64,000 bases of DNA from Gracilibacillus alcaliphilus (GCF_016909015.1 NZ_JAFBFA010000010.1:1-64000); one strand, 5' to 3'. Shown: positions 8,650-18,131, counted from the first letter of the stretch. Notes: generated by a model not told the origin, from the letters alone. A program made the numbers and translations.

Positions 8650-10074
8650 GTGGGAGTTATAGAGCAGGCATTAGAAGGGATTATTTCATGGACGAATGCT
8701 ATTTTATGGGATTACGTCTTGATTTATCTCTTGGTAGGAGTAGGATTATACTTCACCTTTAGATCTAAATTCGTCCAATTCCGATTATTTGGCAATATGT
8801 TTCGAGTAATTACAGAACAATCGGTGGAGAAAGATGGAAGAAAAGGGACAAAAGCCTTTCAAGCCTTTAGTATTACGGTAGCCTCACGGGTAGGTACTGC
8901 CAATTTGGCAGGTGTAGCTATAGCAGTTGCTGTCGGTGGCCCTGGGGCAGTATTTTGGATGTGGTTGATTGCTCTGTTAGGTATGGCCTCAGCTTTCATT
9001 GAAAGTACACTTGCACAAGTGTATAAAGTACCCGATAAGGAAGGATTTAGAGGAGGACCTGCTTATTATATGGAACGGGCGTTAGGGCAGAGATGGATGG
9101 GGATATTATTTTCTATCTTAATTACGGTATCGTTTGGCTTTATTTTTAACGCCGTGCAGGCCAATACTATTTCGGCTGCTATGGATCAAGCTTTTCAAAT
9201 AAATGAGGTATGGACAGGAATTGGTTTAGTCGTACTGACAGGGTTGATTATTTTCGGAGGAATTCAGCGAATTGCTACCATTGCAGGAATTATTGTCCCA
9301 ATCATGGCGATTATTTATATATTAGTGGGATTGTATGTCGTCATCATAAACATAACAGAAGTACCCCATGTATTTATGACGATTATTCGAAATGCATTTG
9401 GTATCGAGGAATTCTTCGGTGGTGGCATGGGAGCTGCTATGATGCATGGGATTCGCCGTGGGTTGTTCTCTAATGAAGCAGGTATGGGTAGTGCACCAAA
9501 TGCTGCGGCAACAGCAGGTGTAAGTCATCCTGCCAAGCAAGGCTTAGTGCAGTCACTCGCTGTATTCTTCGATACACTGGTTATCTGTAGTATTACTGCC
9601 TTTATCGTTATTCTATATGATAATTTTGCAACCGCTTCTGAAGATGGTATTCAGTTAACCCAAATTGCCCTGAGTGCACATGTAGGAGAATGGGGCAGTA
9701 TCTTTTTAGCAATTACCTTGTTCTTATTTGCATTTAGTTCTGTAATAGGCAACTACTATTATGGAGAGACCAATATCAGCTACTTATCCGCAAACAAGCT
9801 GTGGTTACAAGCATATCGAGTATTTGTCCTTGCTATGGTTCTGTTTGGTTCCTTGGCTTCTATCCAAATAGTTTGGGATATGGCCGATACCTTTATGGCA
9901 ATGATGGCTGTGGTCAACTTAACAGCAATTCTGTTATTAAGTAAGGTTGCCATGGATGTCTTACAAGATTATGTCAAACAAAAAAAGGCGGGGAAAGACC
10001 CTGTCTTTCATTATAAAAATGTCAAAAACCTTAAGAACGTGTCTTGGTGGGGGGCAGAAGATGAACAAAAATAA
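8650..10074 (+). CDS. Alanine/glycine:cation symporter (AGCS family, AlsT-like)
   Basis: A sodium- or proton-coupled amino-acid importer of 474 residues with about ten membrane helices. The family signature RGLFSNEAGMGSAPNAAATA is complete, and an earlier GTANLAGVAIAVAVGGPGA block matches the first conserved region. The GTG at 8650 is chosen because AAAGGAGA ends 7 nt upstream; the ATG at 8611 lacks a site. It stands alone between hairpins. Substrate (Ala, Gly or Gln) cannot be told from the sequence. Confidence 0.92.
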   Translation: MGVIEQALEGIISWTNAILWDYVLIYLLVGVGLYFTFRSKFVQFRLFGNMFRVITEQSVEKDGRKGTKAFQAFSITVASRVGTANLAGVAIAVAVGGPGAVFWMWLIALLGMASAFIESTLAQVYKVPDKEGFRGGPAYYMERALGQRWMGILFSILITVSFGFIFNAVQANTISAAMDQAFQINEVWTGIGLVVLTGLIIFGGIQRIATIAGIIVPIMAIIYILVGLYVVIINITEVPHVFMTIIRNAFGIEEFFGGGMGAAMMHGIRRGLFSNEAGMGSAPNAAATAGVSHPAKQGLVQSLAVFFDTLVICSITAFIVILYDNFATASEDGIQLTQIALSAHVGEWGSIFLAITLFLFAFSSVIGNYYYGETNISYLSANKLWLQAYRVFVLAMVLFGSLASIQIVWDMADTFMAMMAVVNLTAILLLSKVAMDVLQDYVKQKKAGKDPVFHYKNVKNLKNVSWWGAEDEQK

Positions 10075-10118
10075 CCCAAAAGAGTACTTGTCATTTTATG
10101 ACGGGTACTCTTTTGGGT
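10074..10118. terminator. Strong hairpin after the symporter gene
   Basis: A perfect 14-bp stem (10074-10087 with 10105-10118) begins at the last base of the stop codon. The plus-strand tail is A/G-rich and the T-rich tail is on the minus strand, so it may protect the 3' end rather than act as a classic terminator. Confidence 0.55.
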
Positions 10119-10287
10119 AAGAAGAAGAATATATTGGTTGGAAACAGGAAATAAATGAATTTATCCATGCTTTTCTTTTTTTGTCTCTGTATGGATGATT
10201 TTGTCCGCATTATTATTTACAATAATAGCATTTATCATTAGTATAGAATTAGGAGTCAAAAAACAAGATCATTCAGGAGGAGCGCTA

Positions 10288-11364
10288 TTGTTTAATCAAC
10301 GTATACTAAAAAAAATATTTATCGGTTTATTAGTAGTAGCAATAGGTGTATTTGTCTATTTCTATTTTTCAGCCTTTTCACCAATTTTGCTCGCGTTTTT
10401 AACGGCAGTAATATTTGAGCCATTGGTGAAATTGTTACAGCGCTACTTAAAAACGAAGAAGCGTATTTGGTCCGTTACCATCGTATTTACTACTTTTGTG
10501 GTCGTAAGCAGTTTGCTCGTGTACATAACTTTAACTAGTATTATTAATCGAATTATTGACTTTAGTTTCCAGCTGCCGCGTTATGGGACAGAGATTCAAT
10601 TATTCATTAATGAGATTATTGCTAATTTTAACGATATGATTGCAGATCTTCCACAAAGAAATGCGATTATCTCTGAATTAGAGCGGCAATCTGAGCGTTT
10701 GCTGAATACACTGTATGACGTTGTGGAAGGGCTAGTAACTTTACTCGGATCGTGGGTACAATCGATTCCGAACTTAATTTTTGTGATCTTAGTTTATCTG
10801 ATTACATATTTCCTCATTAGTCTGGATTTACCTCGTCTTTTCCAATCATTTTATAAGCTCTTCAGTGATGAAGTGTCGGAAAAGCTGAAAGATTTCTTCC
10901 AGCGCTTACGAGTAGTCTTCTGGGGATATTGGAAAGCACAGTTTGTGTTAAGTATTATGATCTTTGTGCTTACCTATGTCAGCTTATTGTTTATTTCTCC
11001 GCGGGTCGCCTTAATTATGACGATTATTATCTGGGTCGTTGATATTATTCCGTTATATGTTGGTCCTGCGTTAGTGCTTGTACCATGGGCTTTGATTATG
11101 ATGTTAATCGGAGAAATGGCTACTGGTGTTCAATTGATTATCCTTACCATTGGATTGCTGGTTATTCGACGAATTACAGAACCAAAGGTGCTTGGGGATC
11201 AGATGGGCTTGGCAGCACTCCCTACTGTATTATCCATGTATTTCGGTTTTGTCTTTTTTGGCGTATTAGGGCTAATCTTTGGTCCGTTTGTAGTTAGTGC
11301 TTTCCAGGCAGCCAAAGAGGCCGGTTTATTTCAAGTGGTGAAAAGAGTACAGAAACAAAGTTAA
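10288..11364 (+). CDS. AI-2E family transporter (permease)
   Basis: A polytopic membrane protein of 358 residues with the family layout: paired N-terminal helices, a soluble stretch (about 105-175), then a C-terminal block of helices (FFGVLGLIFGPFVVSAF). The TTG at 10288 is preferred because AGGAGG ends 7 nt upstream; the ATG at 10195 is in frame but has no site and would add a 31-residue hydrophobic leader not typical of the family. Members export autoinducer-2, or ions or other solutes; no function can be assigned here. A second, distant paralog (ytvI) lies at 60072. Confidence 0.85.
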   Translation: MFNQRILKKIFIGLLVVAIGVFVYFYFSAFSPILLAFLTAVIFEPLVKLLQRYLKTKKRIWSVTIVFTTFVVVSSLLVYITLTSIINRIIDFSFQLPRYGTEIQLFINEIIANFNDMIADLPQRNAIISELERQSERLLNTLYDVVEGLVTLLGSWVQSIPNLIFVILVYLITYFLISLDLPRLFQSFYKLFSDEVSEKLKDFFQRLRVVFWGYWKAQFVLSIMIFVLTYVSLLFISPRVALIMTIIIWVVDIIPLYVGPALVLVPWALIMMLIGEMATGVQLIILTIGLLVIRRITEPKVLGDQMGLAALPTVLSMYFGFVFFGVLGLIFGPFVVSAFQAAKEAGLFQVVKRVQKQS

Positions 11365-11379
11365 CCGATAAGACAGAGA

Positions 11380-11410
11380 AAACACCTATACCATCGTGTA
11401 GGTGTTTTTT
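11380..11410 (+). terminator. Terminator of the AI-2E permease gene
   Basis: Eight-base stem AACACCTA (11381-11388) with TAGGTGTT (11399-11406), then six T. Confidence 0.85.
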
Positions 11411-11486
11411 GCACTGTAGCGTACAATGTCAAATTCATTTTCAAGTTTTTACGTAATCCTAATACTCCTACCACAATTGTATTTTT

Positions 11487-11672
11487 TTACAAGTTGCAAT
11501 TAATCAAGTTTATGATGAAACAGGCTCCATTTTCTTGATTTAGAAGTGGAATGTCACTCGATTCTTCATCTGCATGGCTGCAATCTGGCATAGCGTACAA
11601 AATAGCTAGATAACGTACTAATTCGCATTTACAGTCAAGCAGACTAACGGTTTGGGAGAGAGGAAGGTTCAT
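11487..11672 (-). CDS. Hypothetical small Cys-containing protein
   Basis: A 61-residue reading frame that begins immediately after the stop codon of the acetyltransferase gene, as if translationally coupled. It has five cysteines, including a CKCE pair, and I do not recognise it. There is no good ribosome binding site, so it may be a chance frame. Confidence 0.3.
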   Translation of the reverse strand: MNLPLSQTVSLLDCKCELVRYLAILYAMPDCSHADEESSDIPLLNQENGACFIINLINCNL

Positions 11673-12122
11673 TTATAAAAGGCTGATCTTATAAATGCAT
11701 TTCTGCTTTTCGCCGCGTTGATACATATCGTTATCAGGAGGCAGATCGACAATCTCTTTTAATTCAGCTCCCGCGTATTCACAAGTTTTTCTGGAAGCAA
11801 AGTTATCTGGGTTACAAGTAATAATAAGTTCTTCCATTTGATGAGCCTCGGCAACCTGTTGAATTAATCTCACGGCTTTAGCGGCATAATGATGGCCTCT
11901 GTAGGCCTCATCTACTTGATAGCCAATTTGACCACCATAATACAGTTGTTGATTATAACCGATGCGGATATCAATCTCGCCAATTCGTTCTGTTTGATTG
12001 TGCAAGGTAATGTCAAAATGATAAGTAGGGACCCAGTCCATTTCTACATTACCAGGTACTGTTTTGTGAAGGATAAGATCTATTTCTTCTCCTGTTATCT
12101 TAGTAAAATCAAGGAATCTCAT
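11673..12122 (-). CDS. GNAT family N-acetyltransferase
   Basis: A 149-residue acetyl-CoA-dependent acyltransferase. The acetyl-CoA loop region is seen in YQVDEAYRGHHYAAKAVRLI, followed by ELIITCNPDNFASRKTCEYAGAELKEI, the usual C-terminal half of the fold. This resembles the RimJ/RimL-like branch with a G-H-Y-A-A-K version of the Q/RxxGxG/A motif. The ATG at 12122 has GGGAGG upstream; longer frames add residues without a site. Substrate is unknown. Confidence 0.85.
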   Translation of the reverse strand: MRFLDFTKITGEEIDLILHKTVPGNVEMDWVPTYHFDITLHNQTERIGEIDIRIGYNQQLYYGGQIGYQVDEAYRGHHYAAKAVRLIQQVAEAHQMEELIITCNPDNFASRKTCEYAGAELKEIVDLPPDNDMYQRGEKQKCIYKISLL

Positions 12123-12510
12123 AACGGAATCCTCCCATCTAAAATAATGAATTGATTTTAACATGAAAACGATAGCTTGTATATAAACTTGAAAAACAGG
12201 GCTCATCTCGGTGTTTCCAACGATGGAAAAGCTCAGCCTATTTGGTCAGACTTTTCTTTTTTAAAAAGGTAAGAAAATATATCCAACACCAGTCATTATT
12301 AGCTATTTCAGAAATAACCTAGGTAGACGATATATAGAGCAAGGCAATCGTTGCGGCTTCTCGTAACGGACATATCTATCTTAGCTTTAAGGGTAAAGAA
12401 TCAAATGCTTATCTTGATTTTTCTTATGATAACGAGTGAAAAAATTACAAAGTTATTTTAAAATAAGGGGAAATATGTTTATAACAGAATGTACAGGTGG
12501 GGAGGTTAAG
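12123..12510. other. Divergent intergenic region without a recognisable gene
   Basis: AT-rich, between the acetyltransferase and phosphotransferase genes. No open frame with a ribosome binding site and no convincing hairpin or repeat was found; the outward promoters are presumably here. Confidence 0.4.
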
Positions 12511-13437
12511 ATGAAGATGAAGTGGCTGCAAACTGAAATAGGTTTCTTAGAAGATATAACCCAATTAGAACGGATCGAGAAAGGTTTTTCAAAAGATAAA
12601 AAGTATATCGCTAAAAAACAATCAGGACAATCTTACCTAGTAAGAGTTGGCGATTTTACGGACTTATCACGGAGAGAAGAAGAATTGCAGTTACTCCAGC
12701 AGCTGATTCGTTATGGTGTCCATGCACCAAAGCCGGTAGAGACAGGGGTGATCAGTAGAGCGGAGATACAAAGCTATAGCATTGTTCATTTTATCCCCGG
12801 CAAGGATGCTAAGCGTATTCTGCCCCTGTTGACCAAAGAGGAGCAGTATCAAATTGGTTATCAAGCTGGTCAGGACTTATGGCGTATGCATCAATTGGAA
12901 GCCCCAGCTGATATGGAACCCTGGGATAGGCGTTGTTTGGCTAAGCACAAGAGATATTTGCAGCAATATCTTGCAGGGGCGCTTCATTTGAATAACGATG
13001 AGAAAGTAATTCAATTTATTGAAAAGCATCAGCACTTAGTGAATAATCGCCCAAATCGTTTTCAGCATGATGATTTTCATCTCGAAAATATTATCGTATA
13101 TCAAAACAGGTATCATGGTGCAGTAGACTTTAACGGTTTTGATTGGGGCGATCCATGGCATGATTTTGTTAAGGTTGCCTTGTTTGCAAGAGATATCAGT
13201 ATTCCATTTTCCATCGGGCAAATCAGGGGGTATTTTAATAAAGAAATTCCTGAAAACTTTTGGGATGTGTATGCCTTGTATGTAGCGATGACGATTATTT
13301 CTTCTATCGTATGGTCAGTTCAAATGGCCCCGCAGCAATTGGATAGTATGCTGGAACGTCTGGAACTGGTTATGGAAGATCATCAAAATTTTACGATGAA
13401 GAAGCCTGTCTGGTTTGTAGAGAAGTATAGTAAGTAG
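12511..13437 (+). CDS. Aminoglycoside phosphotransferase (APH) fold kinase
   Basis: A 308-residue protein-kinase-like small-molecule kinase. The catalytic loop is NRFQHDDFHLENII (HxDxHxxN type) near residue 190 and the metal-binding site is the GAVDFNGFDWGDPWHDF segment. The N-terminal part has SYLVRVGDF as the ATP-lysine strand equivalent (K replaced by R). GGGGAGG lies 5 nt before the ATG at 12511. The natural substrate is unknown; chromosomal members are usually not resistance enzymes. Confidence 0.85.
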   Translation: MKMKWLQTEIGFLEDITQLERIEKGFSKDKKYIAKKQSGQSYLVRVGDFTDLSRREEELQLLQQLIRYGVHAPKPVETGVISRAEIQSYSIVHFIPGKDAKRILPLLTKEEQYQIGYQAGQDLWRMHQLEAPADMEPWDRRCLAKHKRYLQQYLAGALHLNNDEKVIQFIEKHQHLVNNRPNRFQHDDFHLENIIVYQNRYHGAVDFNGFDWGDPWHDFVKVALFARDISIPFSIGQIRGYFNKEIPENFWDVYALYVAMTIISSIVWSVQMAPQQLDSMLERLELVMEDHQNFTMKKPVWFVEKYSK

Positions 13438-13677
13438 ATTCCTAAAAATATTCCATCACATTGGGCCATATAAAAGGAAGCAAGTAAATGATAAGATATA
13501 TGCATAACCACTGGTCTTTCATGCCTAGAAAAGACAATGAAAAAATGGACCTCCAAATTCGTGAAATCTAGCAGATCCGTTTACCATTGGTTTCTTGTAT
13601 CAAAATCAGGTACGGCGTTAAACCAACACAGTATTCCTTACAGTCTTTTACAGCCGTTGAAGTAATAGGGAAGGGAA

Positions 13678-14631
13678 GTGAAAAAAATGCTTATCGCTTT
13701 AATACTGGTATCGGTTATATTTATGCTTCAAACTATTTACTTCATGTATTATAAAAGCCAGGTGAAGGATATAGGGGAGCAACTATCTTTTATTTCCAAG
13801 CATCATTCTTTCAAATTTATTCAAACACAAATCAAACCAAAGGAGATTTATCAATTAATTGATGTTTGCAACACACTGCTTCGTAATCAGAGAGAACAGA
13901 ATCAAGCGTTCATTAGGAAAAATGAAGAAATAAATGAAACAATTGTAAGTCTGTCACATGATATACGCACCCCTCTTACATCACTTGACGGTTATTTACA
14001 ACTGGCTAAGCGCTCCGAAAATATAAAAGAAACAACACACTATGTCACCATGGCTCAGACTAGAATAAAACAGATTATCACACTGGTGGATGAGTTATTT
14101 CTGTATACCAAATTGCAACATATGGATTATCAGCTGAAGCTGAAATCGATGGATTTGATAAATATGTTGAAAAGACGTCTGTTCTTTTTTATCGATGAGT
14201 TTGCCAAAAATGGCACAGAGCCTCACCTCGATCTCCCGGAATCTCCAGTTTATATAATAGGGAATGAAAGTGCGTTAGAAAGAGTGTATGAGAATATTTT
14301 GAGAAATTATTTTTTGCATGGTGAGGGTGGGTTAACGATTCGTTATGAAGAAAAGCAGCAAGAAGTGGTATTACACTTTAGCAATTTGCTCAAACAGAAC
14401 GAGCTAATCAACTTCAATCAGATATTTACCCGTTTCTACAAAGATGACCCATCACGCAGCAAGCCTTCCTCTGGATTAGGTCTGTCGATTGTAAAATCCT
14501 TGATAGAGAAAATGAATGGTTCTGTTTATGCAGAATTAATGAATAACCAATTTTGTCTTAGTGTCGTCTTTACCAAAACGGAAGGGGGAAATGGAGATGA
14601 ACCAGCCTCACGTTCTAATTATCGAGGATGA
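13678..14631 (+). CDS. Sensor histidine kinase, short single-span type
   Basis: A 317-residue kinase with one N-terminal membrane helix (about 5-24) and no extracellular sensor domain. The H-box is SLSHDIRTPLTSLDGYLQLA near residue 97, the N-box is ENILRNYFLHG, and G2 is SSGLGLSIV. The usual D-x-G-x-G motif is replaced by LHFSNLL, a variant I associate with Firmicutes kinases next to peptide exporters. Its 3' end overlaps the response regulator gene by 35 bp. The lack of a sensor suggests that it reads the activity of the ABC exporter downstream, an inference. GTG 13678 or ATG 13687 may be the start. Confidence 0.88.
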   Translation: MKKMLIALILVSVIFMLQTIYFMYYKSQVKDIGEQLSFISKHHSFKFIQTQIKPKEIYQLIDVCNTLLRNQREQNQAFIRKNEEINETIVSLSHDIRTPLTSLDGYLQLAKRSENIKETTHYVTMAQTRIKQIITLVDELFLYTKLQHMDYQLKLKSMDLINMLKRRLFFFIDEFAKNGTEPHLDLPESPVYIIGNESALERVYENILRNYFLHGEGGLTIRYEEKQQEVVLHFSNLLKQNELINFNQIFTRFYKDDPSRSKPSSGLGLSIVKSLIEKMNGSVYAELMNNQFCLSVVFTKTEGGNGDEPASRSNYRG

Positions 14632-15280
14632 TGAGCATATTAACAACATTATCTATGATGTACTTCAAAAAGAGAATTTCTTATGCACACAAGCCTTTTC
14701 CGGCAGTGAGGGGAAAATGCATGTTCATCGTCAACTATATGACCTTATTATCTTAGATCTAATGCTTCCGGGTTTATCAGGAGAGGCTTTTATGGATGAA
14801 TTAAGAACGAAATTAATGTATGATACACCAGTTATTGTATTGTCTGCCAAGGAGAAGCTGGATCATAAATTACACTTATTTGATTTGGGGGCGGACGATT
14901 ATGTCACCAAACCGTTTGAGGTGGAGGAATTGCTGGCTAGAGTGAACGTACACATAAAAAGAAACGCCAAAAGTGAACTTCATGCTTCCTATCGGCATAA
15001 AAATTTGGTTTTCGACAGTGAGACCCGGAGCGTTATGATCCATCAGACGGTGCTGAATCTTACCAGACAAGAATACAAAATAATAGAGCTGTTGGTAAAA
15101 AATCCAACGCGTGTGTTTACCAAACAGGATTTATATGAACTGGCCTGGGATGAGATATACATGGGAGAAGATAAGACGATCACGGTTCACATCAGTAATA
15201 TTCGCCATAAAATTAGACAATATGACAAAGAAAACTATATTGATACCGTGTGGGGAATTGGTTTTAGGCTGAGCAAGTAA
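14597..15280 (+). CDS. OmpR/PhoB family response regulator
   Basis: A 227-residue regulator: receiver domain (1-120, acceptor Asp in LIILDLMLPGLSG, conserved Lys in YVTKPF) and winged-helix DNA-binding domain (130-227, ending DTVWGIGFRL). The start ATG at 14597 is inside the kinase gene with GGGGGAAATGGAG before it. It should control the ABC exporter operon just downstream, where two OmpR-type direct repeats are visible (15299-15314, 15335-15350). Confidence 0.93.
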   Translation: MNQPHVLIIEDDEHINNIIYDVLQKENFLCTQAFSGSEGKMHVHRQLYDLIILDLMLPGLSGEAFMDELRTKLMYDTPVIVLSAKEKLDHKLHLFDLGADDYVTKPFEVEELLARVNVHIKRNAKSELHASYRHKNLVFDSETRSVMIHQTVLNLTRQEYKIIELLVKNPTRVFTKQDLYELAWDEIYMGEDKTITVHISNIRHKIRQYDKENYIDTVWGIGFRLSK

Positions 15281-15298
15281 TGATTTCTTTGAACTTTC

Positions 15299-15350
15299 TT
15301 AACCTTTTCTTGACGTTATATTAGTTTGTTTTTCTTAACCTTATTGTAAG
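15299..15350 (+). promoter_or_regulatory. Predicted response-regulator sites before the first ABC exporter
   Basis: Two direct-repeat pairs with 11-bp steps are seen: TTAAC/TTGAC (15299-15303, 15310-15314) and TTAAC/GTAAG (15335-15339, 15346-15350). The second pair has the form CTTAA-N5-TTGTAAG, which recurs at 20575-20591 before the second ABC exporter. The element at 15353 is inserted 2 bp behind this region, separating it from the exporter genes. Confidence 0.5.
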
Positions 15351-15352
15351 AG

Positions 15353-15704
15353 GATGTTCAAAAAGTCCAATAAAAATGACGCATCGAATTTCTGCGTTGG
15401 CAATAGTGGAACTTCTACTAAGAGCACCCACATCGTGTGGGTAACGCAGAAGTCAACACATCCTGTGCAAGTCCGCTACTCACGTATTAAAAGCATACGT
15501 TCCTTGGAAAAGAAGGTCACTTTTCCGGCGTGCAAGACCGTTTCCTTGAAAAAGAAGGTCACTTTTTCTGCGTGCAAGACCATCTGCTCAAAGCTGCGCC
15601 GCCTTGAACTTTCGACGTACAGGATGTGCTAGTATCGGTGTTGCAACATAATGTTGCGAACTTAACCGATGATGGTCTTTTTTACCGTCCTTTTTGAACA
15701 CGTA
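15353..15704 (+). mobile_element. Mobile structured element, copy 1 (352 bp, MITE-like)
   Basis: The ends are inverted: TGTTCAAAAAG at the left and CTTTTTGAACA-like at the right. The flanking 9-mers TTGTAAGAG and TTGTAGAGG look like a diverged target duplication. Internal pairings are CCCACA/TGTGGG, a long-range TTCTGCGTT/AACGCAGAA, and two tandem 42-bp modules (15500-15541, 15542-15583), each with a 7-bp hairpin. No transposase is encoded; a 92-codon open frame across it is not protein-like. It separates the response regulator gene from its ABC exporter. Confidence 0.8.
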
Positions 15705-15727
15705 TTGTAGAGGGGAGGTTAGTCAAG

Positions 15728-16654
15728 ATGTCTAATGCAATTATTGAAGTGAAACAGCTGTCCAAACAATTTAAATCAAACGTGGCAGTGAATAATGTGA
15801 ATTTCAACATTCGCAAAGGTGACATATTCGGTCTGATCGGTCCCAATGGGGCAGGAAAATCCACCTTATTAAAGATGATTGGAGGGCTCATCTATCCCTC
15901 GTCAGGGGAAATTCATTTATTTGATCATACAATGAGAGAAAATCATCCTTATTTTGAGCGGATGGGTCTGCTTATTGAGGAGGCAGGAATATTTCCGCAT
16001 TATTCTGCCTATAAGAACCTTGATTTGATAGCTATTTCCTATGGGATCAAGAATCGCAAAAAACATATTGAGCAGCTGTTAGAGCTTGTTGGATTGGATA
16101 AATCAAATAAAACCAAGGTCAAAAACTACTCCATGGGAATGAAACAACGGCTTGGGATTGCCATGGCATTAATCGGCAGTCCAGATGTTTTAATTTTGGA
16201 TGAACCAATCAATGGTTTGGACCCACAAGGTATTTCTGAGATTAGGCAGTTAATATTGGAATTGAATAAAACAGGAATCACCCTTATTATTTCCAGTCAT
16301 ATTCTAGAAGAGTTATCAAAGGTAGCGACAACATATGCTATTCTTCATCATGGCAAAATTATCGAAATAATTTCTAAAGAAGAACTGCTGCTTCAATGTG
16401 AAGACCGGATTGAATTAGAAGTAGATGATCCGAAAATGACAGTGCTTATTTTAGAAAATCATCTGGGAATTCAGAGATATAAGGTGATTGATGATCATAC
16501 TATCTATGTGTATGAGACAGATATTGAGACTCAGCAAATAATACAATCATTGGCTGAAAATAAAATATTTGTTCACTCTATTGCAAAGCATAAACAGAGT
16601 TTGGAACAATATTTTTTAGAACGGACAGGAAGCAGTGGTGGCGCCGATGATTAA
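15728..16654 (+). CDS. ABC transporter ATP-binding protein (BcrA/lantibiotic-immunity type)
   Basis: A 308-residue ATPase with Walker A (GPNGAGKST), signature YSMGMKQRLGIAMAL (LSGGQ replaced by MGMKQ, typical of this exporter subfamily), Walker B (VLILDEP) and switch His (ISSHIL). The C-terminal 90 residues are an accessory domain. GGGGAGG precedes the ATG. It overlaps the permease gene by 8 bp. It probably energises removal of a membrane-active peptide or antibiotic, inferred from the family and the adjacent two-component genes. Confidence 0.93.
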   Translation: MSNAIIEVKQLSKQFKSNVAVNNVNFNIRKGDIFGLIGPNGAGKSTLLKMIGGLIYPSSGEIHLFDHTMRENHPYFERMGLLIEEAGIFPHYSAYKNLDLIAISYGIKNRKKHIEQLLELVGLDKSNKTKVKNYSMGMKQRLGIAMALIGSPDVLILDEPINGLDPQGISEIRQLILELNKTGITLIISSHILEELSKVATTYAILHHGKIIEIISKEELLLQCEDRIELEVDDPKMTVLILENHLGIQRYKVIDDHTIYVYETDIETQQIIQSLAENKIFVHSIAKHKQSLEQYFLERTGSSGGADD

Positions 16655-17411
16655 TCTGCTCAAGATGGACCTTACCCGTTTTTTAACGAATAAAATCATG
16701 TATGTATTTTTACTTGTATTTATCGCCTTTCAAATGTTTGGCATATTTATGCTGAAACAGTATGAACAACCTGTGGAAGCAGGAGAAATACTAATCAGAC
16801 GTATGAATGAGAGCGAATTCATCCAAATGATGCTGGCCCAAACGCCCTCATGGATATTGATGTATATTGCAGTATTCAGTGTATATTTTTACATGAGTGA
16901 ATATAACTCTGGTTTTTATAAAAATTATATTTCCATGAATAACGCACGAAGAAATTCTGTTCTTTCAAAAATCCTCATTCTAGGCATATTCACATTATTT
17001 ATGTTCATCGTTATGTTGATTGCGGACCTGATCGGCAGATCGTTATTTTTCCAGCAGGCAGCTATTGGCGATTCAGGATACTTTGTGAAACTGTTAATTG
17101 GCCAGTTCTTACTTCATTGGGCCTTTGCCATTGTGGTGTTATGCGCTGTTATGATGATCAAACAGGCCATTCCCAGTATAGTAATTGGAATTATTCTGTC
17201 GTTGAATGTTTTTGGTATGGTTGCTGGTGCACTAGAATCGCTTGTTAGTGATACCAATTTGTCTGCCTACTTATTAGTAAACACGATTGTCGATATAAAA
17301 GATTTTGATCAGATCAATGATGTCGTTCATGTAGTTAGTGTAGCAATTATTTTCCTATTTGTATTTTCTATTATAGCTGTCCGTTATAAAAGGAAAGAGG
17401 ATTTGAGGTAG
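16647..17411 (+). CDS. ABC-2 type permease partner
   Basis: A 254-residue membrane protein with six predicted helices, starting MINLLKMDLTRF, the usual entry of this permease type. The ATG at 16647 lies inside the end of the ATPase gene, the same arrangement as in the second exporter (21573). It forms the channel for the preceding ATPase; the substrate is probably a lantibiotic-like peptide, by inference. Confidence 0.85.
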   Translation: MINLLKMDLTRFLTNKIMYVFLLVFIAFQMFGIFMLKQYEQPVEAGEILIRRMNESEFIQMMLAQTPSWILMYIAVFSVYFYMSEYNSGFYKNYISMNNARRNSVLSKILILGIFTLFMFIVMLIADLIGRSLFFQQAAIGDSGYFVKLLIGQFLLHWAFAIVVLCAVMMIKQAIPSIVIGIILSLNVFGMVAGALESLVSDTNLSAYLLVNTIVDIKDFDQINDVVHVVSVAIIFLFVFSIIAVRYKRKEDLR

Positions 17412-17483
17412 CGATTATTAGTGTGTGTTCAAAAGAATATGTAAGAAATGCCCGCATTTTATCATAGAGAATGCGGCTTCTTT

Positions 17484-18131
17484 TTAGTGCGATTTTACTT
17501 TATAACTAATCCACCAAAAACACTGCCCGAAATGAATATCTATATCATAGGCATAACGCTCGAAAAGGTCATGCAATTCGTCTGCATTATAATAATTTTT
17601 AATGACTTCATATTCACTGCCATCTTGCAGGGTTCTGCGTTTATAGGTATTTTCATCATCTTCCTTCTCCATTAGTGTACCGCCGATAGAAGGAATAAAT
17701 ATATTATCAGCCATAAAGACTGGAGAACCGATTTGTAATTTTAAATGAAACTGCTGCAGAAAGTCATCGATTCGGTCCTTTGGGATATGTGAAAACCAAA
17801 AATTAGCATAGGCGGCCTCAAATTGACCGGGAATTGTATCGAGCTGAAAGGCGTCCCCTTGAAGGAAGGTAACTTTATTTGCAGGCAGATTTTTTGCTTT
17901 TGCCATGTCAAGTACTTCCAATGAGGCATCCATCGCTGTCAGATGTTGAACCTCCTGATACACAAATTGTGACCAATAGCCAGTACCACAAGCAATCTCT
18001 AAGGTATCTTTGCTGTTAAATAATTGTTTCATTTTTGTCTGGATGGCTGATTGTTCCTGCTGTCGAATAGGATCTTCACGATAGTAGACATTCTCATATT
18101 CTTTAGCACGCTCACTGTAGTATTGATTCAT
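17484..18131 (-). CDS. Class I SAM-dependent methyltransferase
   Basis: A 215-residue methyltransferase: motif I LEIACGTGYWSQF near residue 42, an acidic end of beta-2 in LTAMDAS, and a post-motif region FEAAYANFWFSHIP. The start has AAAGGAGG 8 nt upstream. The substrate is unknown. It lies convergent to the first exporter and is followed on the same strand by nothing; with the DUF4440 gene upstream it may form a small unit (64 bp apart). Confidence 0.88.
   Translation of the reverse strand: MNQYYSERAKEYENVYYREDPIRQQEQSAIQTKMKQLFNSKDTLEIACGTGYWSQFVYQEVQHLTAMDASLEVLDMAKAKNLPANKVTFLQGDAFQLDTIPGQFEAAYANFWFSHIPKDRIDDFLQQFHLKLQIGSPVFMADNIFIPSIGGTLMEKEDDENTYKRRTLQDGSEYEVIKNYYNADELHDLFERYAYDIDIHFGQCFWWISYKVKSH

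Noticed and set aside
13678..14631. First histidine kinase suspected to be a dead kinase for lack of DxGxG
   Set aside because: The H-, N- and G2-boxes are intact, and a similar replacement is, as I recall, common in Firmicutes kinases linked to peptide exporters.
15500..15583. Tandem 42-bp units that could suggest a CRISPR array
   Set aside because: There are no spacers between units, only two or three units, and they occur inside a transposed element; no cas gene is present.
15354..15632. 92-codon open frame across mobile element copy 1 and a similar 75-codon frame at 49969-50196
   Set aside because: They follow the repeat rather than a protein: no ribosome binding site, low-complexity KKVTF repeats from the hairpin modules, and copy 2 does not keep the frame.
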